The notes under the pieces were generated by a model that saw nothing but the letters and a program-made list of their open reading frames with translations, had not been told where the DNA came from and made no database searches. Shown piece by piece: positions 8,532 through 21,800 of a DNA stretch of 64,000 nucleotides (positions are counted from its first letter, which is position 1; each line of letters starts with the position of its first letter). Origin of the DNA: Aculops lycopersici (taxonomy: Eukaryota; Arthropoda; Arachnida; Trombidiformes; Eriophyidae); the NCBI GenBank assembly GCA_015350385.1, contig WNKI01000002.1:870491-934490 (forward strand). The letters are read 5' to 3'. The position numbers and the translations under genes are program-made.

Positions 8532-9554
8532 TCAATCAGTCAATTCATTGAATAGGAGATCGGCATTAATTATCAAAGTTCTACCTTGGAAATAAGCTTG
8601 TTTCTTTTGCGCATCCTTCACTAGTTCCTCTTCTTCCTCCTCCTCGTTGAGAGCTTTCTCTGGTCGCCTTGGCGCTCCATCAATTGAGTAACACTTGATT
8701 TCATGTCGAGCACTTGAATCAATTTTGAAGTCCTTATGTGCACATAGTAAAGGTGAAAGCACGAGGGCCTCATATTCACAAGTTGAGATTTCTTTTATCG
8801 AATATAATACATGATTTGGTTCCGAGCCACAGACATAGATGACCCTGGTGTTTCTGTTTCGTTTTGTCAAATCACACTTAGTACCGCCTGTCATATTAAA
8901 TGTGACATATGGCTTATGATGACCGTCAATCAAAACAGTAGGCCTAGTGGCTCCACTTCGTCTAAGCTCTTCCATTTGTTGCTCATACTCTACGTGGTGC
9001 TCCTTAATTTGCTCAGCATCTGTTCTGCCTAAATAGTATTCTTGGGTTATCTTAGTAGATTGCTTGGCTGCATTTGCTTCGTGATATTGCCTGAGGTATT
9101 TGCCATGACATAGTTCATAGATCCAAAACAATTCAAATTTATAGGAACAAACCTCGCCCTTGAAAAGAGGTTCTAGGATTTGAACTGCACTAATTTTCTT
9201 CTCGTCGCTTGATGCATTCTTGGCCGATACATCAAAATTTAAATGATCCACATTGTCGGGTACAATGCAACGATATCTATCTTGATTTTGTGTGGATATT
9301 TCAATAACATTGTCTTCATTATACTTGATCTCATCATGTTCAGGAAGTAATTGCCCGTTTGGTATCGGTCCTTTCCAGGTAATTTTATACAAATCGAGAT
9401 CTTCCAAGTTGCTATGATCTGTTAATGCACTTGTAAACAAACTTGAGCCAGCCAAGCTAATTGATAATAGGGTACTTGAAATAAAAATGTGCAGCCAGCA
9501 ATGTAGCTTGTGACTGTTGCCACTAATAAATGATTGTGATGTTAGATGTGTCAT
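8532..9554 (-). CDS. ERLEC1: ERLEC1-like ER lectin with a single MRH domain
   Basis: 340 residues, one exon. An N-terminal hydrophobic stretch (about 19-45) looks like a signal peptide. Then comes an ERLEC1-like linker (YKITWKGP, 56-63) and one mannose-6-phosphate-receptor-homology domain bounded by C136 and C271. Within it are FWIYELCHGKYLRQYHE (143-159) and the Gln, Arg, Glu and Tyr positions that contact mannose in OS-9, here Q156, R232 or R234, E255 and Y261. Sequence around SIKEISTCEYEALVLSPLLC matches the first MRH domain of ERLEC1 better than OS-9. Human ERLEC1 (about 480 residues) has a second MRH domain; here the protein ends soon after a Glu-rich linker (304-310), and the 204 bases to UBE2G2 leave no room for one. 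No KDEL. ERLEC1 passes misfolded glycoproteins to the HRD1 complex. Confidence 0.88.
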   Translation of the reverse strand: MTHLTSQSFISGNSHKLHCWLHIFISSTLLSISLAGSSLFTSALTDHSNLEDLDLYKITWKGPIPNGQLLPEHDEIKYNEDNVIEISTQNQDRYRCIVPDNVDHLNFDVSAKNASSDEKKISAVQILEPLFKGEVCSYKFELFWIYELCHGKYLRQYHEANAAKQSTKITQEYYLGRTDAEQIKEHHVEYEQQMEELRRSGATRPTVLIDGHHKPYVTFNMTGGTKCDLTKRNRNTRVIYVCGSEPNHVLYSIKEISTCEYEALVLSPLLCAHKDFKIDSSARHEIKCYSIDGAPRRPEKALNEEEEEEELVKDAQKKQAYFQGRTLIINADLLFNELTD

Positions 9555-10335
9555 CTTTCCCTATCAATGTGATGCATTAATAAGCGATGTCATAAAGATG
9601 ACATCACTTATTATTTTGCAAAAGGGGGGATTCTGGACACCTATTGCGAGTTTGAGGTGATCTTTGATCTGTAATTCGGTTTTCTATTAGCAAATCGTGA
9701 TTTAAGATCAATAATTTGTAGTGATTCACCAATTAAATAGTGGAATGATGATGATTTAGCAAGAAATGTTGTCTTGTTCGGGAGAATGTTTCACTTCTCT
9801 CTACCTCTCACGTCATGGTTGCTGCCGATTTCTGCAGGGTAAGTTTCATGCCATCGGCCGCAGCTGTCGATTTTCCAAACAGCTTACAGAAATCTCGTAC
9901 AAATCGTACAGCTGGTCAAACTTGTACGAGCGCAAGATCTCCTATGGGGTTAAAGTGCGAGATTGCCATCGGTGAAGCGCCTCGTCATGAAGTTTCCATG
10001 GGTGAATCTGTACTTCTGTGTTGTTGTTTGTGCACTTCTGCTCGACAAACAGAAAACTAGCATGTTCTTAGGCGGCCTATTCTCTGTTGTTTTGTTCATT
10101 AGAATTCCAGAAAATTCACACTCTCGCTCGACAGAACTCACTACCTTAAGAGTTAAACAACAATAATTTGGATCATAGTTCATTTCAACTTTGGATTTGA
10201 AGCAAATAACATCAAATATTGTCGAAATCAAATAATCAAGCCGAAACCAAACAGCTGTCCGAATTTATTACAACCTTTAGAGGATCTAACTCTAATATTG
10301 CAAATAACTAACTAATAATCAAGACAAGTAACCTA
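9555..10335. other. shared upstream region of ERLEC1 and CHCHD2
   Basis: The two genes are divergent with 781 bases between start codons, so this region should hold both promoters. Open frames in it are short and overlap on both strands; none looks real. Confidence 0.5.
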
Positions 10336-10836
10336 ATGGCTCGCCGAGGAGGATCGCCATCACGTGGACCTGCAATGGGTCGTGGAAGGTCACCATCACC
10401 AACTGCCCGTCGAGCTGCCCCACCCCCGCCACCACCGAAGGCTGTGGCTCCACAACCAGCAAGTGCAGTTGCTCCGGCTCCAGCTATGGGTGCCGCGCCA
10501 GGTGGTGGACTGATGGCTCAGGTTGCCAGCACGGCAGCTGGTGTTGCTATCGGTCACACCATGGGACATGCTCTAACAGGTGCCCTAGGCATGAACGGCG
10601 GACATGGATCTTCGGAGCCGGCACAAGTAGAGCAACAACAAGTCGGCATGCAACAACCATACCAACAGCAACAACAACAAATGCAAGGTCAGGAGCCATG
10701 CAAGTTCGAGCTGGAGCAATTCATCAACTGTGCCCAAACCCAATCCAACGACTTATCACTTTGCGAGGGATTCAATCAAGTCCTAAAGGAGTGCAAGCTG
10801 AGGTATGGTGGCGACGGACGTGCTAGCATGTACTAG
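10336..10836 (+). CDS. CHCHD2: CHCHD2/CHCHD10 mitochondrial twin CX9C protein
   Basis: 166 residues. The N terminus is Arg/Pro/Ala-rich (MARRGGSPSRGPAMGRGRS), as in CHCHD2 and CHCHD10, where it directs import to the mitochondrial intermembrane space. A Gly/Ala hydrophobic segment (about 56-84, with AQVASTAAGVAIGHTMGHAL) follows, then a Gln-rich linker. The CHCH domain has cysteines at 122, 132, 143 and 153 in two CX9C pairs, oxidised by the Mia40 pathway. In animals the protein associates with MICOS and complex IV and can act as a nuclear co-regulator of respiratory genes. Whether it corresponds to CHCHD2 or CHCHD10 cannot be decided, since arthropods often have one ancestor-like copy. Single exon. 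Confidence 0.93.
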   Translation: MARRGGSPSRGPAMGRGRSPSPTARRAAPPPPPPKAVAPQPASAVAPAPAMGAAPGGGLMAQVASTAAGVAIGHTMGHALTGALGMNGGHGSSEPAQVEQQQVGMQQPYQQQQQQMQGQEPCKFELEQFINCAQTQSNDLSLCEGFNQVLKECKLRYGGDGRASMY

Positions 10837-12601
10837 ATCTTCATGTAAATGGGATAGCCAGAGAGATTGTTTAATATCAAATTAAATCTTTCATTAGCTC
10901 CATCTAAACAACTTGTTGTTAAATCGATGGAGCAATTGGATTGATTCCTCAAATACTAAGCTAGTCAACTAACAATTGTGGATACTCCACTTGAAGTTAA
11001 TTAAAAAGACTTGGCACTTGCATTGATGATATATTTCGACTAGCTACTCGGGAAGACCGAGGCTCTCAAGAAGAATGAGGGAATATAAATAGATACACAT
11101 TGGGTTTCGCTTGAGCGATCCCCTATTATTGCTAGACTATTACTATTTGTTAGTTAACTATTCAATTATGTAGACATTTAGTGTGGTAAAGGAAAGAGTA
11201 ATCACTGAATCAAATAAAACCATACTATAATAACAAAGAAAACAACCAATGCAACATCAAATCTGGCTAGTGACTCAATGATCAGATGTTGCAAAACCTT
11301 TTTATTGTCTGTTTTGTACTCCCGATTATAGGAAAGAAGGGGTGAGACTAGAATAAGAATGAATCTTGAGGTGAAGGTCGCCACGATCAACGACTTTGAT
11401 GGCATCATTTGTTGCCCCCTCCCTCTTTGTTGGATTTGAGCTGCTCTCACTCCCACGAGCTGGGATTGCTGAGCTTGATAGCTTGCCAACCATAATGAAG
11501 CCAGATAGCTCACTCTGAATCAGGACGTTTAGTCTCGTCACTCAATTATAACGTTGAAGCGGTTGCTTGACTTCAGATATCACATCTCGGCTCGTTTTTG
11601 CTCTTTCTATCTATTTCATGTTGAGAAAAATAGCACCTTAATATCATATCATTGTTACCAATTGCAGCGCCTTAGGCTCCACAAAAACCAGAGTAATGGA
11701 GATATCATTTCCGACTGCATACGAAATTTCTCATGCATGAAGAGACTGGGGCGACTAAAATTATCGCTCGCGTATTTGCGGCCTCCTTCTCTTGGTATCT
11801 TGCCTTCTGCCACTTGAGTATCTCCCCTTCATTCCCAGCTAACTTATGTTCGCATAAGTAGGCTTTGTCAGCAAGCCAGCCAATCAGCCAGATAGTCCGC
11901 TGCCAAAGTGTACGATTCAATTTCAAGCGCAACACCTGTAAAAAGGTTGTCGCTTTACCTGGGTGTTGGCTGTCTGTGTGAGGTGGTCGCATTCTCCAAT
12001 AGCAACAGCAGCCGCTGCTCTCGACAAGAAAAGACCACGTAAAAACCAACCGTCATTCCCTTTCCTAGTTGCTAATAATTGGCCACAATTCACAAGTGGC
12101 CGTCGTTGTTGTTGTAGGTGCTACCTGAGAATGCAGTAGAAAAACCACAGTAAGCCAGAGGTGTAACCACCACGCCAATAAGCAACCGGAGCCAAGAGTT
12201 GTCGTGAAGTTGAGCTAACACAAGAACAACTTATTTTGTGTATTGTTGTCGCTGATTTATATTAGTTGGCGCCGTTTTTTCTTTTTGCCCAGGCAATTCA
12301 AGTTCAAAACCATCGGGTTGACTTGAGAGGTTGTTGCTACCTGTTGATGTCGGTGCATGTAAGTCTTTGTGGCTGTATCTGGTTACTCTAACGTTGACGT
12401 TGGTTGCGGTGTGGCGCCTTTACTATCTACGCCGCAACCGCCGCCTTCGTTGTGGTGGTGGTGAATGTTGGCGCCAGATATGCTTTTGTCATCGCGTGGT
12501 CCCACCAAGCTAGCTGCCAGTCCACCTCGTCTGCCTTGGTATTGTCAGTCAATGGCCACTGGTCTACGGGATTTGACTTTGAGCAACACTTAGCGTCGAG
12601 T
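10837..12601. other. intergenic, 3' flanks of CHCHD2 and BicDR
   Basis: The two genes converge here. No further gene can be supported; open frames near 11202-12050 start at non-ATG codons or lack any recognisable features. A TATAAATA word at about 11085 has no gene placed to use it. Confidence 0.45.
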
Positions 12602-12808
12602 CTAGCCAGCAGCTTCGCTTTCCGGTTGCGAGCTCCTTAGCCAAAATCGCAAATTGAACCTGTTTGATGTCAAGTTACGCATTAAACTCGCCGGTTGCTC
12701 CCTACCCAAACTATCGAGCTTTGGGCTTTGGCTGCCAGAGTTGTCCGTGGTTGTAGCCATAGTACTCGTTGTTGAGTTGGTCTCGTTACTAATGCGGCTT
12801 GGTGATGA

Positions 12809-12844
<36 letters not shown>

Positions 12845-15800
12845 AGGCGCAACAACAATACCAGACTGCTGTTGCTGCTGGTTGCTGTTATGATTCGATG
12901 ATCCAGATGACGACGAGCTAACGACCGAGAAGTTGAGCAATTGAGCAAGTGGTCGCGACAGGCCGCTAACAGTCGAGGCAACCATACCAAAGTCTTGCGA
13001 GTTGCGCGTCGTCTTTGACTTGCGCAACTTTTCGGCATAAGCCTCCCAGGTGAACTTGGCCTTGACTGAATCCTGAGTCATGTAATGGATATCATCCTGC
13101 AGTTTGGATTGGTTCAGTTTGTATAGATGTTGTCGTTCGGCGATCGATGAGATAGATCGAGTGGTTGATAGTAACGAGCAATTTGATTTAGAATAGTATG
13201 GTTAGTTTTGGTGTACTATTGGTCTAGCTCTGGCACGCCTGTAGCACACCTGTTGTGCCAGCAGGTGAGACAACTAAACTTAAAAACAGTCGGGCGTTGT
13301 TTGATGTCGTACTGAGTTAGTGTATCACTTTCTCGAGCACCTCCTTCTCACAAGCAAACTCGAGCCGACGGTGACAAGTCGGTTGTTGGACGACCAAGTT
13401 AGATACTAAGATAACGATAGTTTGTTGCTCCCTATTGAGTGAACGAGTTCCATGATCTCGATTTCAATCTCAGATAGACCAAATTGCGTCTCTCTTCATC
13501 GGACTCTTGTTCTCGTTGTATTTGCTCACCGACTTCTTCTCGTCTCCCTCGTTGTGCATTACTCTCGACGTGACAAGATTCAACACAATTCAACTCGAAC
13601 GACAGAATGGAGGTTCATTAGACAGAAAGCTGGAGACAAGTTCAATCGGCTATGGATGGATCCGCCGGCCATTCTAATGAATTGACGCGGGTAGTTAGAG
13701 TGATATGCAGACACAAGCAATCAGGCGATCGGTTGCACTTTTTGTCGCCTCTCGACAGTCGAATTAATGAGACACCTGTTAGCTCGTCGTCGTCAGCAGA
13801 GGCGTTTGGTCGCTCTTTTGATTCGCTCAACATAAGAGTGTTTGCTCTTTTCACCTCATTGACGCTCGCGAGTGAGCAGGAAGTCCGTGCAATAAGATTT
13901 TTTCTGTTATTATTGAAGGCTGACAGCACAAAGTTACGATCCAGCGTCGCTAACCGTGGACAAGTGGCGATGCAAATTGGCGGTCAGCTCAAGACCGTGG
14001 CCGCATTCAGTGAGCATCAGGTGACTCGGCAAAAGCAGCAAATGTATTGCAATCTGAATTGTCGAAGCTCAATGTTCAATACGTAGAGCGAATGTGATTG
14101 ACGTGAGCTATCAAAATGAGTGGCTAGTCAATTTGATAGTGTTCACTTGACTTAAAGCCAGCAAGGTGGCAACTTGTTGACTTTCTCTACCTCTTTGAAA
14201 TCATATAGCCACGCTATTGGTGGAGGGTCGTTTGATTATATTGACCGGGCGAAGCTCATCTCACCTCCTCTTCCTTTACCTCTCTTGCTCGCTCGTTTTA
14301 TTACACAAGACATTGGTTAAAAGAAAATTGCCGTTGGCTTGAGTCTAGATATAATTGGCCGTTCAATTTCGTTGCTCTTGGTCCCACTTTTTCTCTGACT
14401 TTTACAGTAACAAAGCAACTTAAACTTCATACATAAAATTAAGATAAAATGAAAGCTAACCAAGAAAGCGCTTAGACACCTGCTTAGACCGACCGGAAGA
14501 GACAACTGACCAAAACTGCCGTCGGGGCGAAGGGATTAAGCAGCCGCAGAGGTGCTGCTTGCGGCTATCTAAATTTCAAGATGATAAAAAAAAACAAAAT
14601 TTCTTTTGCAGTTTGCCACCTGTAGGCAGCTAACATATGAGCAACAAATATAAATTCATATAAATTGACCGACTAACTTCGGCCAGTCATGCGAGATGAC
14701 TCCAGATTGAAGTTGCAGCGCTCCGCTCTCGCTTTCAAAAACCACCTCTTATCTAACAGTTCAAATCGAAACAGGTGAGTGAATGAGGCGAGGGTTCTGG
14801 TTTACAAGCATACTAACTTGTAAGTGCCACTCAAAATTAGAGAAAGAAAATGTGATTTGATCCAATCTCATCAGATCCAATCCGATTCGAATTGTTAACA
14901 ATCTCGTGTACTAACCTCAAACTGGGCCAACTTTTGCGACAGTTCGCCCTTCTGCTGGACCACCTCCATTAATTGGCTAGCAATTTGCATGTTCTCAATT
15001 CGTGTCTTGGCAAGCGAAATTTCAGCCCCATTCTTCCTCTCAACGGCCTCATCGCGCGCCTTCCACGCCAACTTGACAATCTCCTCCGTTGGTTTATCAC
15101 AATTCGCTAGATCACTGGCCAAAAGTTGGACCTTCTCCTCCAATTGCGCCACTTTGGCCGTTTGTTCCGTCTTAACCATTTCTAAGGCCAACAGTTGATC
15201 GTTTTTCCTTCTCATTTCCTCAACCAATTTGGCTTGCAACTTTTGTAATTGCTCATAGTCAGCGCGCTCGCCAATCATTAGCTGGCAACTCGAACAGGGC
15301 TACCCATTTCAATTTAGTTTTTAGTTTCGGTTTCAGTTCGAGTTTCAAGTTGGATTACATTCAGTTGGATTGAGTTTGTTATGTTTAGTTGTGGGTCGTA
15401 GGAGTGATTAGGTAGCGATTGTAGTTTGTGGGTGGCCATCGTGTTTGTTGAGCGATAACAGGAGTTAATAGGCGGCAACAGGTGTGCGTTTGCGTTTGTG
15501 TGCGTGCGAGCGTGTTATTTATCAGGTTTGGTTTTGCATGGCGGTATGTTGTGCCGAGCCAATTGCATTCAAGGTTCAGGTCGGAGGCAAATAGACACAG
15601 GGAAGGAGAATAATTTTGGAGGGAATTAGTAATGGAATTCCAGATGGGCAATGCAAATTGCGGCGCCAGAGAGCTTATCTTAAAGCGAGCTAGTCTTCCA
15701 GTCAGTCAGTCAGTCAGTCAGTCAGTCAGCGAGTAGTGAAGGAGTTGCCTGTCCGCAAGTCGAACGCCGAACTAGACACATGCACACGGAAAACTCCCAC

Positions 15801-18800
15801 TCGCTTGTTAGCTAGCTAGCTAGCTAACCTTACCAATGGACAGGTAAGCTTTTGGCTTGCTGGAGGTGAAGCCGATGAGTAACTAGACTAAGAATTGTTG
15901 CTCACTTACCATCTCCTCAATCAACGACTTCAGCGAGGTCAACAATCGGCGCCATTGGGCCGGGTCTTTGGCCTGCGCCGGCTCCACGGAACCTGATGGC
16001 GAAATTTCCATTCATTCATTCGTTCAAAGTCAAGAGTTTAAATTTGAATTGTCGATTGTGGATTTTGGGGTTGAGTTGCAAACCGAACGGACATTTTTGG
16101 CCGGTAAAGACCCAGTGATTGTTGTTGTTGGTTTCGGTTATGGATTAATGTTTGGCAAAGGAGAGAGGGTGTTTTTAAATTATAAAAGTTAGTTAATGAT
16201 GATCGCAATGATTGTTGTTGTTCTTTTTTACCTGTTGTCTCTTTCTGAGTACAGTTGCTCGAATTCCAGATCATTCAGGTTGATTAAATCCACAAGTGTG
16301 ACCATTTGTGTGACATCGAAAGTCATAAAACAACATTATTGATCAATAGATCAACAGGTGGCAAACTAGAACCAGAAGGAGAGGGACCTACTTACCATCG
16401 TCACCTGAGATTCCGCTATCGTCGGTTGAGTTTGGACTGTAGAGTTGGAGCGACTTGCCAGCGTTTGCTTGTTGCTGTCGTTGCTGTTGCTCGAATTGTT
16501 CCTTCCTAATTTGAAGCGATGATTGAAACTTCCTAAGTAATGAATAGATTTCGGTTGCCAGCTCGTCGCTTGACCAGCCACTTGTTGATCGGCCGTCGCC
16601 GTTGGCTTCATCCTCGTTGTCCTCCTCACAATCATCACCGTAATCCTCGGATTCGTGCGATAATCCATTACTACTGTCCGGCGAGTGCCTCCTATTCTTT
16701 CGTTGCTGAGATCCCGTTGAATTGTTTGGCCTATTGTTTCCTTGCGACCGTCCAACAAGTCGCCGCTTCTTACCACTAAAGTCGCCATTGCTTCTCTCTG
16801 CTCGCCGATTAATCAAAAACATTTCACTTGCTCTGATTCGGCTTCGGTTCTTTAGACGCAATTGCTTCAATTGCTCCACTAGCTGAGATCGTTTCTGTTG
16901 ACTCTGTTCCGCAAGCAGCTCGTCCTTTAAGCCACCCCCTTGGTTGGCGCCATCCTCGTGGCCGGCCAACTTTTCGTTCAAACTAATCATTGTCTCTAGT
17001 TCATGTGAAAGCCAAGAGCTGGAATCTCGCAACTCATTCAACTCCCCGAGAATCTCACCCAATTTTGTGTCCTTTTCATTGAGCAAGTTTTCAAGCAACA
17101 AAATTTTATCACCCGACTCCTCGAGTGCCAAATTGAGTTGCTGCTTGTCATTCTGAGCCAATTTCAAGCGTCGCTCTAGATCCTGTTTCCGTTGATTCAC
17201 TATTTGGATCTATTTAATGTGATCAGTTTTATTATTTGATTATGTTAGTTTTACTTCTTTGAAGAGCAATTGAAGAACCCTTGGACAGGTTGCTGCTATC
17301 GGCATCATATATTGGCGCCCGCATATCATGCATGTCAAATTAACCTGCATGAGACACCTGTTGCATGCAGCCAACTAAGACCATCGAATGTAGTGACCGA
17401 TGGTCAGTGCAATTGGAAAGAGAATTGAATTTTTACAAGCAAAAACAAAAGGCTCACTTACCTCCTCCTTTAGAGCCTCCGACTGGACAACGTGGTCCTG
17501 ACGATTCGAGAGCCGAGCATTGAATCGCTCGTTCATTTGCTCTAATTGACTGGAAAGAGTTTCCTCCGATTTGGTTGCCTGTCGTGTGAGTGATACGAGG
17601 ATAAATAGTGAGAGTTAGTCACTTTTTACTTCTCTCTCGCTTGTTTCCCTTGTTACCCGAATCTCACTCTCAATCTCTCCGTCTTTTGGACAATTTGGGC
17701 CAGCGACGCCTGCCAACAGTCAGTCACGCTGCCACCTAGCTTTTCGCGTCAAAGTCCAGTTGCCGTGATGGCGAAACTCGCGCGTCTCGCCACCATCACA
17801 GTTTTGCTGCCGATGGTCTAGGTAAAATCATAGTCTCGTCGAATTTTTTGCACTCTCACTCTTTCTCTAGATCGATCCAATTTTTTGAATATCTTACAGG
17901 CGCCCGCAGAGCAGGCCTGAATGTTGGGGAGCAAAAAAGAGGGAGAGAGAGAGCAAAATAATAATTTTGTCGGCAACTACGATAAGCAAGCGAATGGTGA
18001 GACTAAAATCAAGAGACGAACGCTTGACACAAGCTGACGAGAAGAGCAGGCGAGCATTTTTACCAGTTCCAGCAACAGGTTGCTGCTTAGAAGAAATCTG
18101 CTTCAACAGTTTCAGAACGGAATGCAACAACAGATAGATACTCACCTCCACCAGCTCGCTAGTGAGCCGTTGGTTTTGTTGCACGAGATCATCGATTAGT
18201 TTTGACTTTTCCTATGTTGGCAACCATGATCATATACAATATCGAGCGGTTGATTTTCGGCCAGTTTGTTTGTTTTACGTCCAGTTCGGTTTCGTTTTGG
18301 TTTGTTCGTTGTGCAATCATCATTTTGGTCAGTTTTTCCAAAAGAGCAAAATTCGATGGTGGTTGTTGTTGTTGTTGTGTGCGACAAGTAAACATTATTG
18401 ACAGGTTAGTTAATCAGCAACAGGTCGCTTGGGGCGAGCAAAGACAGAAAGTGACAGGAGCAGCAATGAAGAGTGTTGGAATTATAAGGGAAGAGTTGAG
18501 AAGATTGACGTAACCATCAGCTTGCTTGTCGGCCGGTCCACTTGCTGACCGGCCCAAGTGAAACCGGATTGTTTTGCAGGTAAGCAGCAAGTGATGAGCT
18601 AACTTTGGATGCCATAAAGTGTGAGCTGTTGATCATCGTTTATACTCGAGTTGCTCGCCACTTTCCCGTCTCAAGTCTTCCCATGTTTATTTCCCCTCCG
18701 GTTTTTTCTACCGCGCAAGTGTCGCCACTCAATAGCCGAGACCGATTGTCCATGAGATAAAAGAGAGCAAAACTCAAGAGCCAATGAACTTGGTGGCAGT

Positions 18801-21800
18801 AAGTATCGCTTTTGAATGATTGAGTTGCGTTGCTGTCCAACCGGTGAACTAGCCGCCAGCTCAACAAGTGTCAGTTGCAGCTACGGCGTGAAGCCCGAAG
18901 AGAAAAGGAAAGCTAGAGAAAATTCTTGTAACAACCTCGACCACCGCCAATCTGGCCAAAAGCGAACCACTTGTTTCCTTTGTTGCTGCTATGCTGGCCA
19001 AATTTGCGTACCTTTCGTCGCCGCCGTGGCCGTCGACGTCGTCGTCGAACTCGGAGTTCGAGTCAAGAAGCTTCTCCTTCAAAGCTTTTCCTGAACTTTA
19101 AACCAAATCCAAGTCCGTTAGTTTGGCTCCATAACTCTATGCAAATGACTCCATGGAGAAAGTTGCAAGCGCGAAACTTGCCATTAGCTCGGCGGTTTGC
19201 GTCATCGAGCAAGCCAGTGGGCATTTTGTGTGAGTTTGTGTGTTTTTCATTCTTACTCTCACTCTCATTAGCTGGTGGCCAGCTTGTTTGCTAGCCACTT
19301 TGTTGTTGTTGTTGTTGCTGTTTCGCTAATTCCGTTTTCTTTTCCTTGCCAATTTGCTTGCCAAATGTTTCGGCAGTTTCCCTTTTTCCCCTTCGTCGAA
19401 TGTTGCGTTGTCAAAAGAAAGAGCTTCGAATGAGCCAATGGAAGGAGCGAAAAACTTTGCTGCAATTTTTTCTCCTCAAACCAAAACTTACCTTCTCACT
19501 CTGTCTAGCCACCTGTTGTTGCTGCTCTAATTGATTCTTCAAGATGTTGCAGTCAGTCTGCAACTCGATCAGTCTATTCTCGTACTCGCCTTCGAGTTGA
19601 TCGAGCTTCCGCTTTAGCTTATGCTTGTCTTGTTCAAGAAGCTAGCGAGTTTGATTCAGTTTAGTTTTGATGTTTGGTCAACAGTGTGTAAGGGGGAGAG
19701 AGTCAACGGAGAGAGGAATTGGAGTTTTGCGAGGTTAGTTTCGGTTTATTGTTGCTATGGCTTTTCCTCTCGCTACAACTACCTGTTGAGTTGTAGTGGC
19801 AATTGAGAAAAGAAAGAAGATGAGTAGACAAAAAAGAGAGACGCCCGATAGGAATTCTTTTGTTATTTTGCTTTTTTCACAATCAAAGTTAACAGTCTCG
19901 CTCACTCGACAGGTAGTGCTTCCGGTTGGCCGGGCAATGCAAGCTGGATGTCAGAACGCCGGACCGGAAGCGCGTCGATTGGCCAGTTCATCTAATTTTC
20001 TTCTCTTTTCTTTTCGTTTCATCTAGTCTCGTTTCGTCTAACAACAAAACGTTACGAGGCGCGAAATTTGAATTATTGTTGTCGCATGGTTTCCTCTGTT
20101 CAAACAAATGAATTCAACATTCTATTTGCCAAGTCTAAAACCTTAAACCTCCCACAAGCGGACGCAATTTGGAAGGGCGTACAAATGCGTCTCGTGTGAA
20201 TGTTTGTAGCAACAAGTGGTACTGATGGTCACTTCTACTGTTGCTGAATCTTTAAAGCAAGGAGGTGATTGTAGATCCGCTTCTTGGTGGAAAGACAAAC
20301 AAAACTAAGACCTACCCGATTGTCACTAAAGATGCTACGAATGCTACTTTTGTATGTCCAGTCTTTTTGTCTCAGCTTTCGCGCTTCGTGATGGCTGAGC
20401 AAATCTAAACGAGTAAATCTAAACTCTCTTCGTCAGGTAGTGGCCGAGAGAGAGCAACAAGAGGCAGCTTATTGCCACTTAAGTGGCGGTGCCAAAGCAG
20501 CGCAACGCATCGCCACGATAACGATAACAATGGAAACCCAATCCCAAGTGAGTTAGTCTCACTCGCTCACTCACTGCAGCGATGCCAGTCCAGTTAGCTC
20601 TTTGAGAACTGGCCTTAGCTTGACGGAAATTCAACAGGTCGCTTAGAGTCCGAGAGCTCCAATGTGACCACTAGCTTGAACTGGCCAGATATTTATGATT
20701 GTGTGATGATGATAATGATGGCGCAATGGAGCTCCAGCCTGCCGCTTGAACTACGTCGGCCGACGTGTTTTTTGTTGCAGTTGTTGTTGTTGTTGTTCAT
20801 CATGTTGAATCGTTGCAAGTTGCTACTGCGACGAGTGATATCGCAGCAAGCCTTTTAGTTGCGCAATAACGACGACAACAACTACCATAGCGCCAATAAT
20901 TTTGTCAAATTACGTTGCCGAGAGAGGCGTTAAGCGAGATGGAAAAAGACAGAGCGACGACTGCGAAACTCGACTGGGCGACAAGCCACCGCAGGAGTCG
21001 GAATGCGAGACGCGGATTGAGATTCATAACTACCAGTTGCTAGTCGCTTATTGTCTGTAGCTTAAGGTAACAAGCTAGTTTACCTTTGCGTTGCGTATGT
21101 TTTCAAGAGTAGCTTGCCAGTTCATGTCGGTCTCTCCCTCCCTCTGTTTGTCTCAAAAACTCTCTCAGAACTCAAACAACAATCAAGCTCAACATCCTGG
21201 CGCCAAACTGAAAGACGACGACTGAAGTAGTAGGAGCAGTAACAACGACGGCAACAAAATAGCTGCAGCTGAGATGCGACCAGTATTCTAGGAGTCACTA
21301 GGACTGTGAGCAAAGGTAAACTGGCTAAGTGTCCGAGTGTTTGGGTGGTTGTTTGAGCTGAAGAATTAGTTAGCTAATTCAATCTGTTATCTTTATACGA
21401 CTCGTCGCCAGTTTGTTGGAGGGGAGCTCGGAATCTTGGTCTCGGTTTTGGTGTTGGAGTTGGTCTACGACGGAGGGGCGTCTATCGTAGATTTGTGACT
21501 TTTAGCTCCCCGCTGTCGGCGTCCGCACTCTTAGTTTGCGCTCGACGGATGGGAGCTTCGAGCTTGAGCTCTTCTCGTTATCTCGCCATCTTTGCCATTG
21601 CTACCACTACTCTGGTCGTCGTTCTCGCTGCTCAACGACGACGACTAACTCTAATGACGACGACGACAACGACGAGTGCAACTGCGACAGGTCATATCAT
21701 TTAGAAGAGATCGTTGGCTGTCACTGCCACTCAGGTGAGTGAGGTGAAGTGAGCAGCTACAGCTGATCTCAATAATTGCGTTACTCTCGATCTAAACTGC

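Noticed and set aside
16232..16326. A possible extra exon in BicDR intron 5 reading MTFDVTQM...LNDLEFEQLY with a donor ACAG|GTAAAA
   Set aside because: It looks protein-like, but there is no AG acceptor in a usable place and its phase at the donor does not fit exon 6.
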